DNA of 64,000 nt from Hirsutella rhossiliensis. Its lineage: Eukaryota > Ascomycota > Sordariomycetes > Hypocreales > Ophiocordycipitaceae. Both the position numbers and the translations under genes were made by a program. The first letter of the stretch is position 1, and each line of letters begins with the position of its first letter. Below the pieces are notes generated by a model. It had not been told where the DNA came from. It was given only the letters and a program-made list of their open reading frames with translations, and ran no database searches. The DNA lies in NCBI RefSeq assembly GCF_020360975.1, contig NW_025408676.1, forward strand, positions 2,170,001 through 2,234,000, written 5' to 3'. This document shows, in pieces, positions 54,979 to 64,000 of this stretch.

Positions 54979-57702
54979 CTAACTACTGGCAGGACCAGAT
55001 TGCAAGCCTTGCCGTAAGTATCCGGGCCGCGATAAACAATATGCGGCTGGCGACGACTCTGCTGTTAAATACGTTTTGGATGACCCTGAGTCGAAATTCC
55101 GGGGTAAAGGCAGTATTGAACCAGGTGATATTTGCACGCTAAATCTTGAATTTAGGCGCACCTGGTCAAGACCCTGTGCACCACTATGGGCACTGTGTTG
55201 AGTGAAAGCATCCAAAGGGTTTAGGCATGGAAAGTGGCCTGGTGCGCAAAACTGCGAATTAGGGGGAGTTCCCAGCGATTCAAGCTGCCGTGCACCAGCC
55301 TTTGCCAGCTCTGTTGTCGGGCATGCCGTAGGAGAAGGGAGTGAATGTTCCTCGTTTGGACGGGTATAGAATGCCTGAGAGTACCGAGGACTTGTTTGCT
55401 GCACACTTTCCGTTCTAGTCGTTGGTACTTGGCCTAAGGAGGGTTGTTGAGGCACCAACACGTTTGCACATCGACTCGGAGCTGACGACGAGGATTCGGA
55501 CAAAATATCTCCAATGCCAAGCGTATCCAAATGCCGACCTCCAAAATCTCGGATGTGATCTTCATCTGCACGATAGCTCGGAACCCCTTGCCATTCTGCG
55601 TGTGTGACGACGCTGACACCTGAGGTTGCTGGGTCTAGGTCTGGCAAGGGTGTTACCTGATTGTCGGGAGTAAGCATTTTGTCAGTGGAAGTGGCGTCAA
55701 TAGACATCGTCTCGTCGTTTGCTGTTGAAAGTGGGGCATTCAGGGCATCGAGAGTAGTTTCTTCGCGTGAGCAAAGCGATTGTTGCAATCGTTCGACACC
55801 TAACAGCCGATCGTCTCCATCACTGGTGGTGTCAGTATGAACTGGCATTGTTGGTGTCGCATGGGTGTCTGTTGACTGAGGCGTGTCGTCCCTGGAGCCT
55901 AGTACGGAAACAGTGTCGTGATAATTGCGTCCTTCAATCGTTTAGTGAGCATATTCCCCATGGTTGTATCTTTCATGGACTTCAGCACGCGCACCTTTGC
56001 ATTTGTCTGCACCGATGGCTGCAGCTCCCTTTGGTTCCGACTTGGCACGTTCTTGAAGAAAGTTCCGTACATGTTCGACATACGGAACAGTTTTGACTTT
56101 TGAACCGTGCGGGTCGAACTTGTCGAGATATTCGGCAGCAACCCAAGCGACAGGGCTTTTGCGAGGAAAAGTCCTATTAGTAAAGAACATAACGGGAAAC
56201 TGCCGCTCTGAATTGAAGGGTTCTCCTATTCGGAAAGCGTCGTGCCACGCATACTCCCCTGTTTGCGGGTCTTTCGTGTAACATGGTGGTACACACTCAT
56301 TAAGAGATGTCTCGTTGAACGAGCCTGGCAGGCCAATATCGGCAAAACTGCCCAGAGGAAGGACCATGACGGCGTGCCACTTATTATTCCAAAGTGCAAG
56401 ATAGACCTCTCCGGGAACTGGATCAATGACACCATGTTTTGATCGCACAGCACGGCCGCGCGTTTTAGTTTCTGATCGGTCACCGGTGGAGGAGGCCGAA
56501 GTATGGCCTTTTTTGGGTTGCTGTTCCGCCAAAACGGCCTCGGGATGTCCGTATTCATCATCCGGTGCATCCTGGCCCGCAGTATTGTACTGTTCTGTCA
56601 GGTTGAAGTTGCGGTTATGGACCCGAACGCCTAAGTGTTTGATGGCACCCGCATGCCCTTTCGACCATCGATGATGTTTGCTCCTCACATGCTTTGCGGC
56701 ACCGGTGATGGTTTTGAAAGCGATTCCATGTTCCCGCATTGAAGGATGAACCACTTACCACTTATCGGTGGATATTCGACTATCGTGGGCTTTCCGGTGA
56801 AACTTTGTCTTTGGGAACACGTCTCGAAACGCTGCCGACCCTTCGTCCATCGCTGACGGTTGTATCTCAGTGCGAGCGCGCTTGCGTATTTCGCCCGCAG
56901 CAGGGGTATCATGGTTTCGTTTTCTCTGCAACAGTGAGTAAATGTACGGTACTGGGTCTTGGTAGAGGTAACACGCACAGAAATCTCTAGCCCGGACCAT
57001 CTGCCGCGTCTTCCTCCAAGAACGCATTCTGCACCGGCGATGGCGGCTGAAGTGGAATGGCTTCGTCGAGGTCGTGTTCCTGAAGTGACCTGTGCACTAC
57101 GGTCGGGCCAAGTGTCCTCACCACATCATCGCAAAGCGATTGCAGAAGTGCTTGCATTTTCTCATCATGCGCGACCTTCTCGAGCTCTATGAAAGCCTCA
57201 CGATTGAGCTCGAGCTCTTTCAACTCACCTCCAATCGCCAAAGTCGTTTCTCGAATGGAGCAGAGTTGGTCTGGACTGGGATGTGATGGTATGTCTCTCC
57301 ACAGACTTTGCAAGCGGTGCTCAGCAAAGTTAACCCTTTCTTGATATGAGTCTTGTGGTGGTCTGATCTTTCTAAAATTTTCACGCCATCGTGAGAGGCA
57401 GCCATCGAGGACCGTAGCTTTGGTGAAGGCATCTTTTCTCTGGACAGACATTTTGTCCACGCGAGATATGCGTTCCAGATAATGCGGGCGGCGACCCTAA
57501 GCCTCCCGAGGAAAGCAGGACGGTCGAGATGAGGGATTGCGAAGTGGTCAAGCATGGATGAATACTTATCAGATAAACGATATGCACGGCAACTCGTTGC
57601 GACAAAGAATGACAAGGCCGGTTGGAGTAAAGATTCCAAGCAAGAAGTGAGAGAATTGAGAAGCCTGGCGCGAAGAGGGCCGACATTGTTCCAGGTTGGC
57701 AA
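54979..57702 (-). pseudogene. Probable host gene with possible PWWP-like module, interrupted
   Basis: Four minus frames follow each other. (1) 57702-57460: NSLTSCLESLLQPALSFFVA, HLDRPAFLGRLRVAARII. (2) 57460-56987: DAFTKATVLDGCLSRWRENF, LRRLQSL-type helices, TLAIGGELKELELNREAFIE. (3) 56940-56755: RKRNHDTPAAGEIRKRARTE, ending STDKW, then an in-frame TAA. (4) 56746-55942: HGIAFKTITGAAKHVRSKHH and GVIDPVPGEVYLALWNNKWH with FPVMFFTNR and SPVAWVAAEYLDKFD, which has the spacing and aromatic residues of a PWWP-like chromatin-reader fold. (5) 55848-54979: a long Ser/Thr-rich, low-complexity tail. A good intron candidate runs from GTGCGT to TTGCAG at about 56938-56990. Host origin is likely; the PWWP call is tentative. 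Confidence 0.5.
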
Positions 57703-60700
57703 CTAACTAAGGGGGCGCTATCCCTGTCACGCCCCGCTTATTGCATGTCGATCACACCGATCACGACTTTTGCCCTCACGATACGGAATGGCTGCATCAC
57801 GCAACTCACGCAGCCTGTGCGAGGTATTGAGTGCGTTGAAGGCCACGACCTGAACTGGCCTTTGCCCCCTTTCCTCAAGTGAGGTTTTCGGGGACTACGG
57901 CGCACCGAGGCATTTACAGTCGCGTTTGATATCAGTTTCACCCCGCAGACCCCGGAGATAAAGGCTCAGGTGGGCCGCTTTTGGCTGTCACCACTTCAAG
58001 CGTGGCTGAGTACGATGAGTACGACCGTAGGCAGCTTGGATATCCTCATAGTAATTGCGGTGCAACAAAATTCGTTCTGAGCTGCGGCTTGCAGTTCGAT
58101 ATGCTAGCGAACCGTCCTGGTTCTTTTTCACCCCTTTATGTAACGTTGAAACGGTGTCTATGGCTCAGTTGCACGCTAGTTGTTCCTCGACTCACAATCT
58201 ATGTCTGGGGTGGGCAAAGGTGCTAAAGGTGTGATGTATCACGCTGCATAAACATATCACATGCTTAGCATTCACGACGCCTGCCGGAGCTTCATTATGT
58301 GTCACTATCACCGATAGAGTGCATAACCGTTGGTGACTAGCACCGTCGCCTAATTGCGGGGTGATTGTCAGCGGCCTGTTGTCGACCTGATGGGGCAATA
58401 AGGCCGATGATATACCCAGAGGCAGTGACAACGAATGCAGGGATTTAGTTGCATGGCATGGTGCAGGGCTAGCTCCTCCCGAAATTTGCTTACAGCTGCT
58501 TGCGGGACGGAGAATCCACACAATGAAGTGACAAGAAGGCGGATTCGTGTATGCAGGTGCGCTGCGGCATTGTGCATCTAGGCACCAACATGTGACTCGC
58601 TTATACTAATCCCGTTAAGGAAACGATATGTGAGTTACTACGCAGTGGCGTCGAAACACTGCCCAGCCTGTCCGCGGATTCTAGCCCCTCAAGTAGCGAA
58701 TGTGGATGCAGCCCTACACTCCGTGTATGCAGGAACGTGTGGCGGCCCAGTTACAATGTAGCAGCATTTAAGTTGCTCTCACCTTTCTTCTGAACAAAGG
58801 CTTTCCCCTGCAAAGGCGAGGGGTGCGGGGAGGTCGCCAACAAGGGTCACGACTACGACGATGTACACGAAATGTAACTTAGACTGGCGACTGGTCCTCG
58901 GAGTAAAGAAGGTAGCTACAAGCCATGTCGTTAGAGCCTTCGCCCACCCGAAGTAGCTAGCTCGAGATGGCCCATCTACATAAACAATGGAATACGCTTC
59001 ACTCTAATACTAGGGTCAGTCGTACTGTACGATGAAGGAATCGATCATTCGTCCGATACGCGCCTTATGCTTTACTTTCATACGGATGCCGCCTACTGGG
59101 GCAGTAACCAGCCTAGGTCCAAGGCCCGACCGCCTATGCCAAAAGAGCCTCCGATATTGTGGGTCTCCCCGGAGGCCGTAGAGGCCGCCGTGCCGTCTTC
59201 CCCACCCCAAGAGACCGCGATTTGCCAATCAAACGGCACGGACAGTACCTGATAGTGGGAGTTAGGCAACCGCGAAGCAGCCATGCGCTTGCTTCTTCTA
59301 CATAAATGGTCCACATTGTTGGTCATAAACGAATGGCGACCAACAGCCTCCGCTCTGGTAGCACTGCGTCCTGCGATGGTCTAACTAAAAGTTTCCCGAA
59401 GGATGGCCGTCTATACTGGCAATCTAATACGTGTTGGTGCCACAAGAAAGCCGCGCAAGAGCCAATGCGCATGGACACACAGCCATAGCTGCACATTCCA
59501 CCCATCATCAGACTACATGTTCATGCAGAGACCATGCACCGGTGTGCGAGCACGAACCTCCGCCGAGTATGCACACACGCTGTCGTCGTCATCATCGTCG
59601 TTTCTCAGCTCCCTCTCTCTACCAGCTGCCCGCTGCCCCTGCACCCTCTACTACCTACTTAGGCATGTACCCTCCACCACCACCACACCCCTCGCTACCA
59701 CCGGCAGTCTCCAGAGTCCAGACCGCCTCGGCATCTCGCCTCGTACAAAGACGTCACCTCACGGCTCTGCCCTTTCCCCCTTCTTCTCCGAGATTGTCGA
59801 GGCAATTGCCGAACAGTCCCTACTTGCATCTGGCTCTCGCTTGCATGCCTGCCCCATCCGACCAGGGCCTTGCGTTTGCGCGACAGATGTACCTACAGCA
59901 TCCCTTACAGCACGCCTCACAGCACGCCTCACAGCACACCTGACAGCACACCTTACAGGAGGAAAGCCGCCGTGCATGTGGCATCATGCCCGCGTCCTGT
60001 CTACAGAATCCTTGCAGTGACTGTACAATAAGAGCCAGTAGGACATCGGAGCGGTGATATTGCCAGCGCGCATTAATGAATCAGCGTGCCATCCACGAGC
60101 CAATCGCATGATGACGGCGGCGACGACATGGCCAGCGATATGGACCTTTTGTCGTAGCAACACACCAAATCCCGAGAATATGGACCCGACACACTACTGC
60201 CTGTTGCCTGGGAAAATCTGCCTAGGAGTACCACCAGGCTGGTGAGGCGTTGGTCGAAGGCTCGGGTCCCCCAGGCCCTGGTGAGAACAGCAGCCTGTTT
60301 TCCCCTTTTGGCAAGCATGGAAAGATTTTGGTTCGGCCGGAGTGCCCCGTGCTCACCGATCGTTGGCGCTAAGTGACAGTGCAGTGCGCCCTTGTGTCCT
60401 CACGCTCCTGGACTTGCTCGACCCAGTTGGACAAGATGCAGCCCGATTGGGAAAGCACAGTCTCTTTGTCCCGAGAGCTAGCGGCTCTAGGTTGTACGAG
60501 CCGGCGGCGGCCACTCTTGACTAGAGTGGTTGGTGCAACGGGACCTTCTGCCGAGCCGATTGAGACCTCACGCCAGGCCCCATTGGTCGCGGTCTCGACC
60601 TGGCCAGGTTCGCCTGATCGCCCGTCGAGAGATCTGAGATTATGGTGACAGGTGGCTACAAATCCGTCACGGCGCACGGTTGACTAAGCCAGTCGACGGC

Positions 60701-61528
60701 AATATGCGAGCTTAATCCAACGACGTCTCTTCGTTGTCGCAGGCGACTATTTTCTATGACCGTCAGGGTGGTGGTGGACGCGTCGAATGAGAGCAATTGC
60801 GGCCCGAAAGTCAATCGCCACAAGGGATGCGCGGGGCGACGCGCAGAATGAGGTAGCCAACAGGCCATCCCACTTGACCTCTTTGCCACCCCATGATTCG
60901 GCGTTCCATCGCACCGGTACGTCATGCTAGTGCAGGAGCGCGCGCACTCTGTCGGCCGTTCATCGATGGTTAGGCCGAGCTCAAAGAAACCGCGATTCGG
61001 TCGCGACCCTTGCCTTCGCCGCAAACCCCCAATGCTTCTGTCGCAGATGTTGTTCTCGCCACTCGGCTCACATGGCTCGTCATCAGGCGCGCTTCCGCAG
61101 CACCCGGACGTTCTCCGAGGCACACATATCATCTGGCAGATTCCAAAATAGACAGCATGCAGCTGCAGATCCTCTGAACAGGCAGGTCTCCCCTGAACGC
61201 CCGCGAGCAGCAACGTCCCACGGGACCTGGGCGTGTTAACGCCGACGCCGCTCATTAACGGACGAGTTGCAGCGTTGAGCAAGGCACTGCTGGCTGTTGT
61301 CGACCAGTGCAAGTGCCCATAAGCAGACGCCTAACCGACCAGGCTTCGAAAATGAACTTGCGACGGCCTTGTTGAGCGCGTGTTGGCGGCCGACCAGCTA
61401 GCTAATCAAGGACGAAGACAGCAACCCTACCTCGCTTGAAGTAGCGGCTAAGTGGGAGCCGTTTTGTTCCCGTGCCGATCGCTAGGGGAAGGCGGGAGGC
61501 GGGGCCGACGTCGATCATGCCTATCATG
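57703..61528. other. Long stretch with no recognisable gene
   Basis: No conserved protein block, RNA gene or element end was identified in 3.8 kb. The longest frame (60656-61312 minus, 218 codons) lacks protein-like patterns. A 12-bp minisatellite lies at 59905-59952. Confidence 0.4.
59905..59952. repeat. Minisatellite, four 12-bp units
   Basis: The unit is TTACAGCACGCC with variants TCACAGCACGCC, TCACAGCACACC and TGACAGCACACC, head to tail. A partial fifth unit follows. Confidence 0.85.
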
Positions 61529-61924
61529 CAGTGTGGTTTTCAATCTGGACCCTTGTCAATCCAATCAATCAATATCGCGGATCAATCCTAGTCAATCCGC
61601 GTGGCCAATAAATCAAATTAGGGGGCGGCGCCTCAAACGGCGGATTATGGCGCCGCAAGGATTGACGGATTGAACTTCATTCAATCCGAGCGCCGGCAAT
61701 CCCCATTATCGGCAAATGAGGATCGATAATTGCGCGCTCGTCTGGAAATTATCTCATTTTAATTAACTATTTGTTCCGCCAAAAAAAATGGACTGTTAAA
61801 TTGGTGGCGCCGCCATGGCAGTTGTGGCACCAACTGGATTGACAGGATTGACAATCTTACTGGCCAATTGGATCAATCCGTCAATATCGATTGATCAGGA
61901 TTGACTGGATCGAAAACCACACTG
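61529..61924. mobile_element. hAT-type MITE, 396 bp, complete
   Basis: It is bounded by inverted repeats CAGTGTGGTTTTC and GAAAACCACACTG (one inner mismatch in the extended arms) and by a perfect 8-bp duplication CTATCATG (61521-61528 and 61925-61932). Subterminal TCAATCC and GGATTGA words are repeated many times on both arms. It has no coding capacity. The size and 8-bp duplication indicate a non-autonomous hAT element. Confidence 0.93.
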
Positions 61925-61932
61925 CTATCATG

Positions 61933-62287
61933 GTTGGCAGGATTGGGGGCGGGGCGATGCATTAAGGCTGTCACGAATACAGGAACGCTACTCTAGCCTC
62001 TGGCCAAGATGCAATGCGAAGAAGGCGCAGGTCCAGGCGAGAAGTCCTCTCATTAGCACTGCCAGCGCTTGTTCTCCTCCGATAGCACAAAAATTCTTAG
62101 TGCCTCAATGTGCCGTCCGATCGCTTCTCGTCCGTCTGCATGAATCATTAGCCAGCAGAACGACGAATCACGGACCTGTCCTCAATACGCCTTTCCTCCT
62201 CGACGGGATCCGGAACGGCTTGGTTGTTCGTCCGCTCCCCGACCATATGTACTCGCCCAAGGGCTGATTGGCGAGATTGGCTCGCGT
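61933..62287. other. No gene recognised
   Basis: Spacer between the MITE and the Copia-2 3' LTR. The bases CGCGT (62283-62287) would be the right-hand target duplication of Copia-2; the partner lies outside the window. Confidence 0.35.
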
Positions 62288-62454
62288 TGTGTCGTCCATA
62301 CACATGGACTAGGAAAGACTAAATGAATGATCTCTTAATGATGATGATATCTCTCTAGCTACAGAAGGAGTGGGAGGCTATGTCTTATATAGACATAGCT
62401 GACAAATGTCGACATGATCATAGACCTTCTAGAGACGACCAGTCTCTTCCAACA
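62288..62454 (-). repeat. Copia-2 putative 3' LTR (167 bp)
   Basis: On the minus strand it starts TGTTGGAAGAGACTGG directly after the polypurine tract, has a TATA-like TCTATATAAGAC about 60 bp in, and can end at GACGACACA. The end is inferred from the TG...CA rule because the other LTR is outside the window. Confidence 0.65.
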
Positions 62455-62520
62455 CCCCCCCGTAGCCAGACATGGCTAGATGACTGAACAATCCAAATGT
62501 CAAACATCGTGACTTGCAGA

Positions 62521-64000
62521 TTAGGCAATCGGAAGAGAAATAAGTCCAAGTTGACGAACAAAAGCAACATGGCGATCCTGGGTGAGTGGCTTGGTAAGTC
62601 CGTCTGCCACCATATCGTGCGTCGAGACATGTTGAATGTCAAAGTCTCCTCGGGTTGTGCGATCAATGATCCATTTATAGCGAGTGTCAATGTGTCTTGT
62701 TCTTGCCGAGTTCATTGGATTTAGTACCGTGAGCTGTGCATTGCGTGAGTCCGTGAATATGATGACTGGCTTGCTGGATCGGATTCCAAGGTTCTGTATG
62801 ATGCGATCAATCCACAAAAGAGCTTGTCCACTTGGCGTGAGATTCATGAATTCGGCTTCCGTTGTTGACAGTGCGACAATTGTCTGTCTACTGGATTTCC
62901 AGAGAACCGGACAGCCGGCTAAAAGAACGGTATAGCCAGCAGTAGAGTGCCGTGTTGGTATTCGGTCTGCAAATGCTGCATCCGCAAATCCGAGAAGTGG
63001 AAGATTGTTAATCGAGAATTTCCCACCTAGACAGAGGGACAAGTTCGTAGTTCCAATGAGGTATCTAAAGAGGTGTTTTAGCAGCTGTTTATGCTGGTCA
63101 GACGGTCCGGCGTTGGCTTCGCAGAGACGATTTGTCGTGTATGTAATGTCTGGTCTCGTTCCCGTCGAAAGAAAGTTCAGTGATCTCGTTTGTCTGATGT
63201 ATGACTTCTGAGAGGCCTTGTCTGGCTCCCAGGTAGCGGGAAGTTCGAATCCTCGAGGCCAGGGGGTTGTCGCGGCATTGAGTCTCCGATATCCGTACTT
63301 CGAAATGATTTTCTCCGTAAAGTTCTTCTGAGAGAGGTAGATACGCCTGTTTGGCCTATCTCGGATGACAGTGAAGCCAAGGAAGTCTTTCACCTCACCC
63401 AGGTCCTTAACTTCGAAAAAGGACTGGAGTTGTTCCTTGACGTGGAAGATTATCTCTTTCGTTGGTGCGGCGACTAGCATATCGTCCACATAGAGGATCA
63501 GAATGCAGCCACGCTTTTCATCTTTGAATAGACAGAGATCCGCGTCAAGAGGTTCAAATCCGAGGTTTTGAAGGATAGGTGTAATCGTCTTGAACCACCA
63601 GAGAGGGCTCTTTCGTAAACCGTAAAGGGCTTTCCGAAGGAGACAGACCCTGTTTGTGCCGTCTTCGTAGCCTTCTGGCTGCATGACATAGATGTTGGTC
63701 CCTTCCGGTATGTCTGCATTGAGGAATGCTGTAGCAATGTCAAACTGAAAACATTCGAGGTCAAGAATCGCGGTCCACAAAAGAAATATTTTGACAGATG
63801 TTGTGTTAGCCACGGCAGCGTACACGTCTTGGACTGCCCAGCTGTCTTCTTCTTCAAAATTCCCGCAGACGACCCAGCGGGCTCTGCCAAAACATTCACC
63901 GGTAGGTGACATTTTCTCGTCAAGGACCCATTTTCCTGGAAGTAGCTTCCCGTCGGGTGGCAAGTTCGTTAACTGCCAAACTTGTCGATCCTGGAGATAT
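62521..64000 (-). CDS. Copia-2 Pol, RT and RNase H part, intact frame, partial
   Basis: One uninterrupted frame of 493 codons, open at the right window edge (upstream codons read RQVWQLTNLPPDGKL). RT motifs: KWVLDEKMSPTG, FDIATAFLNADIPEG, LLRKALYGLRKSPLWW and the catalytic YVDD in ILYVDDMLVAA. Then VKDLGEVKDFLGF, TGTRPDITYTTNRL, and RNase H blocks FADAAFADR, STAGYTVLLAGCPVLWKSSR, ALSTTEAEFM and IFTDSRNAQL, ending HDMVADGLTKPL at the stop at 62521. It is the only long retrotransposon frame in the window without a frame change, so this copy may be young or still active. Confidence 0.92.
   Translation of the reverse strand, partial: YLQDRQVWQLTNLPPDGKLLPGKWVLDEKMSPTGECFGRARWVVCGNFEEEDSWAVQDVYAAVANTTSVKIFLLWTAILDLECFQFDIATAFLNADIPEGTNIYVMQPEGYEDGTNRVCLLRKALYGLRKSPLWWFKTITPILQNLGFEPLDADLCLFKDEKRGCILILYVDDMLVAAPTKEIIFHVKEQLQSFFEVKDLGEVKDFLGFTVIRDRPNRRIYLSQKNFTEKIISKYGYRRLNAATTPWPRGFELPATWEPDKASQKSYIRQTRSLNFLSTGTRPDITYTTNRLCEANAGPSDQHKQLLKHLFRYLIGTTNLSLCLGGKFSINNLPLLGFADAAFADRIPTRHSTAGYTVLLAGCPVLWKSSRQTIVALSTTEAEFMNLTPSGQALLWIDRIIQNLGIRSSKPVIIFTDSRNAQLTVLNPMNSARTRHIDTRYKWIIDRTTRGDFDIQHVSTHDMVADGLTKPLTQDRHVAFVRQLGLISLPIA

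Larger units (their letters stand above)
62288..64000 (-). mobile_element. Copia-2 LTR retrotransposon, 3' part, runs off the window
   Basis: On the minus strand: RT and RNase H, a G-rich polypurine tract (62455-62461), then a short LTR beginning TGTTGGAAGAG. The 5' half lies beyond position 64000. Sequence and LTR differ from Copia-1, so it is a separate family. Confidence 0.9.

Noticed and set aside
59403..60020. Plus-strand frames with Leu-Thr-Ala repeats
   Set aside because: The repeats come from the 12-bp minisatellite at 59905 and the rest is low-complexity Ser/Pro sequence.
60656..61312. 218-codon open frame on the minus strand
   Set aside because: It lacks hydrophobic periodicity, known motifs and a plausible partner frame, and overlaps other open frames in GC-rich DNA. 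Most likely a compositional shadow.
63235..63265. tRNA-like GTTCGAATCCTCGAGG
   Set aside because: It lies inside the intact Copia-2 Pol frame and no acceptor or anticodon stem can be folded around it.

Overview
The window reads as transposon-rich nuclear DNA of a filamentous ascomycete (Pezizomycotina). The evidence is short GT-AG introns in the few host-like genes, Tad-like LINEs, fungal copia, hAT and pogo elements, rolling-circle Helitrons, and fragments of typical ascomycete host families (FAD amine oxidase, APH-type kinase, NLR-like). The species cannot be named from this sequence; Hypocreales is only a guess. No rRNA, tRNA, CRISPR or bacterial-type operon was recognised.

Layout. 0-7 kb: dispersed repeats, a truncated copia LTR and a frameshifted Helitron (Helitron-1, minus). 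7-10 kb: an unrecognised protein gene and a decayed relative. 10.7-16.6 kb: a second Helitron of another lineage (Helitron-2, plus). 16.9-23.3 kb: a relic FAD-dependent amine oxidase gene split by a copia element (Copia-1, 17023-22700) with a 5-bp target duplication. 23.3-26.2 kb: broken host-type genes, one NLR-like. 26.2-31.5 kb: LINE RT and RNase H relics, then two tandem chimeric units made of GC-rich hairpin arrays joined to a LINE 3' tail. 31.6-36.2 kb: a solo LTR, a LINE 3' end, a coiled-coil protein gene and a complete-ended hAT (34711-36189). 36.9-45.5 kb: Helitron-3, whose helicase motor is replaced by foreign antisense sequence, a small intact ORF, a frameshifted APH-like kinase, and a Helitron-4/copia junction. 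45.9-49.7 kb: a pogo-like DNA transposon with perfect 101-bp inverted repeats and a hAT copy nested inside. 50-54.4 kb: a LINE 3' end, two unrecognised ORFs and a second solo LTR. 55-57.7 kb: a probable host gene with a possible PWWP-like module. 57.7-61.5 kb: nothing recognisable. 61.5-64 kb: a perfect hAT-type MITE and the 3' half of a second copia family (Copia-2) with an intact reverse transcriptase/RNase H frame running off the right edge.

There is no operon-like cooperation between genes. The layout records repeated insertion, nesting, ectopic recombination (solo LTRs) and capture. One caution affects the whole annotation. The two LTR ends of Copia-1 differ over 143 bp only by two 1-nt homopolymer length changes, and the solo LTR at 31608 is repeatedly one base short in homopolymers against the copy at 53917. 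Many of the frameshifts reported here may therefore be consensus errors rather than real mutations. In-frame transitions to stop (CAG to TAG, TGG to TAG, CGA to TGA) look like real decay.
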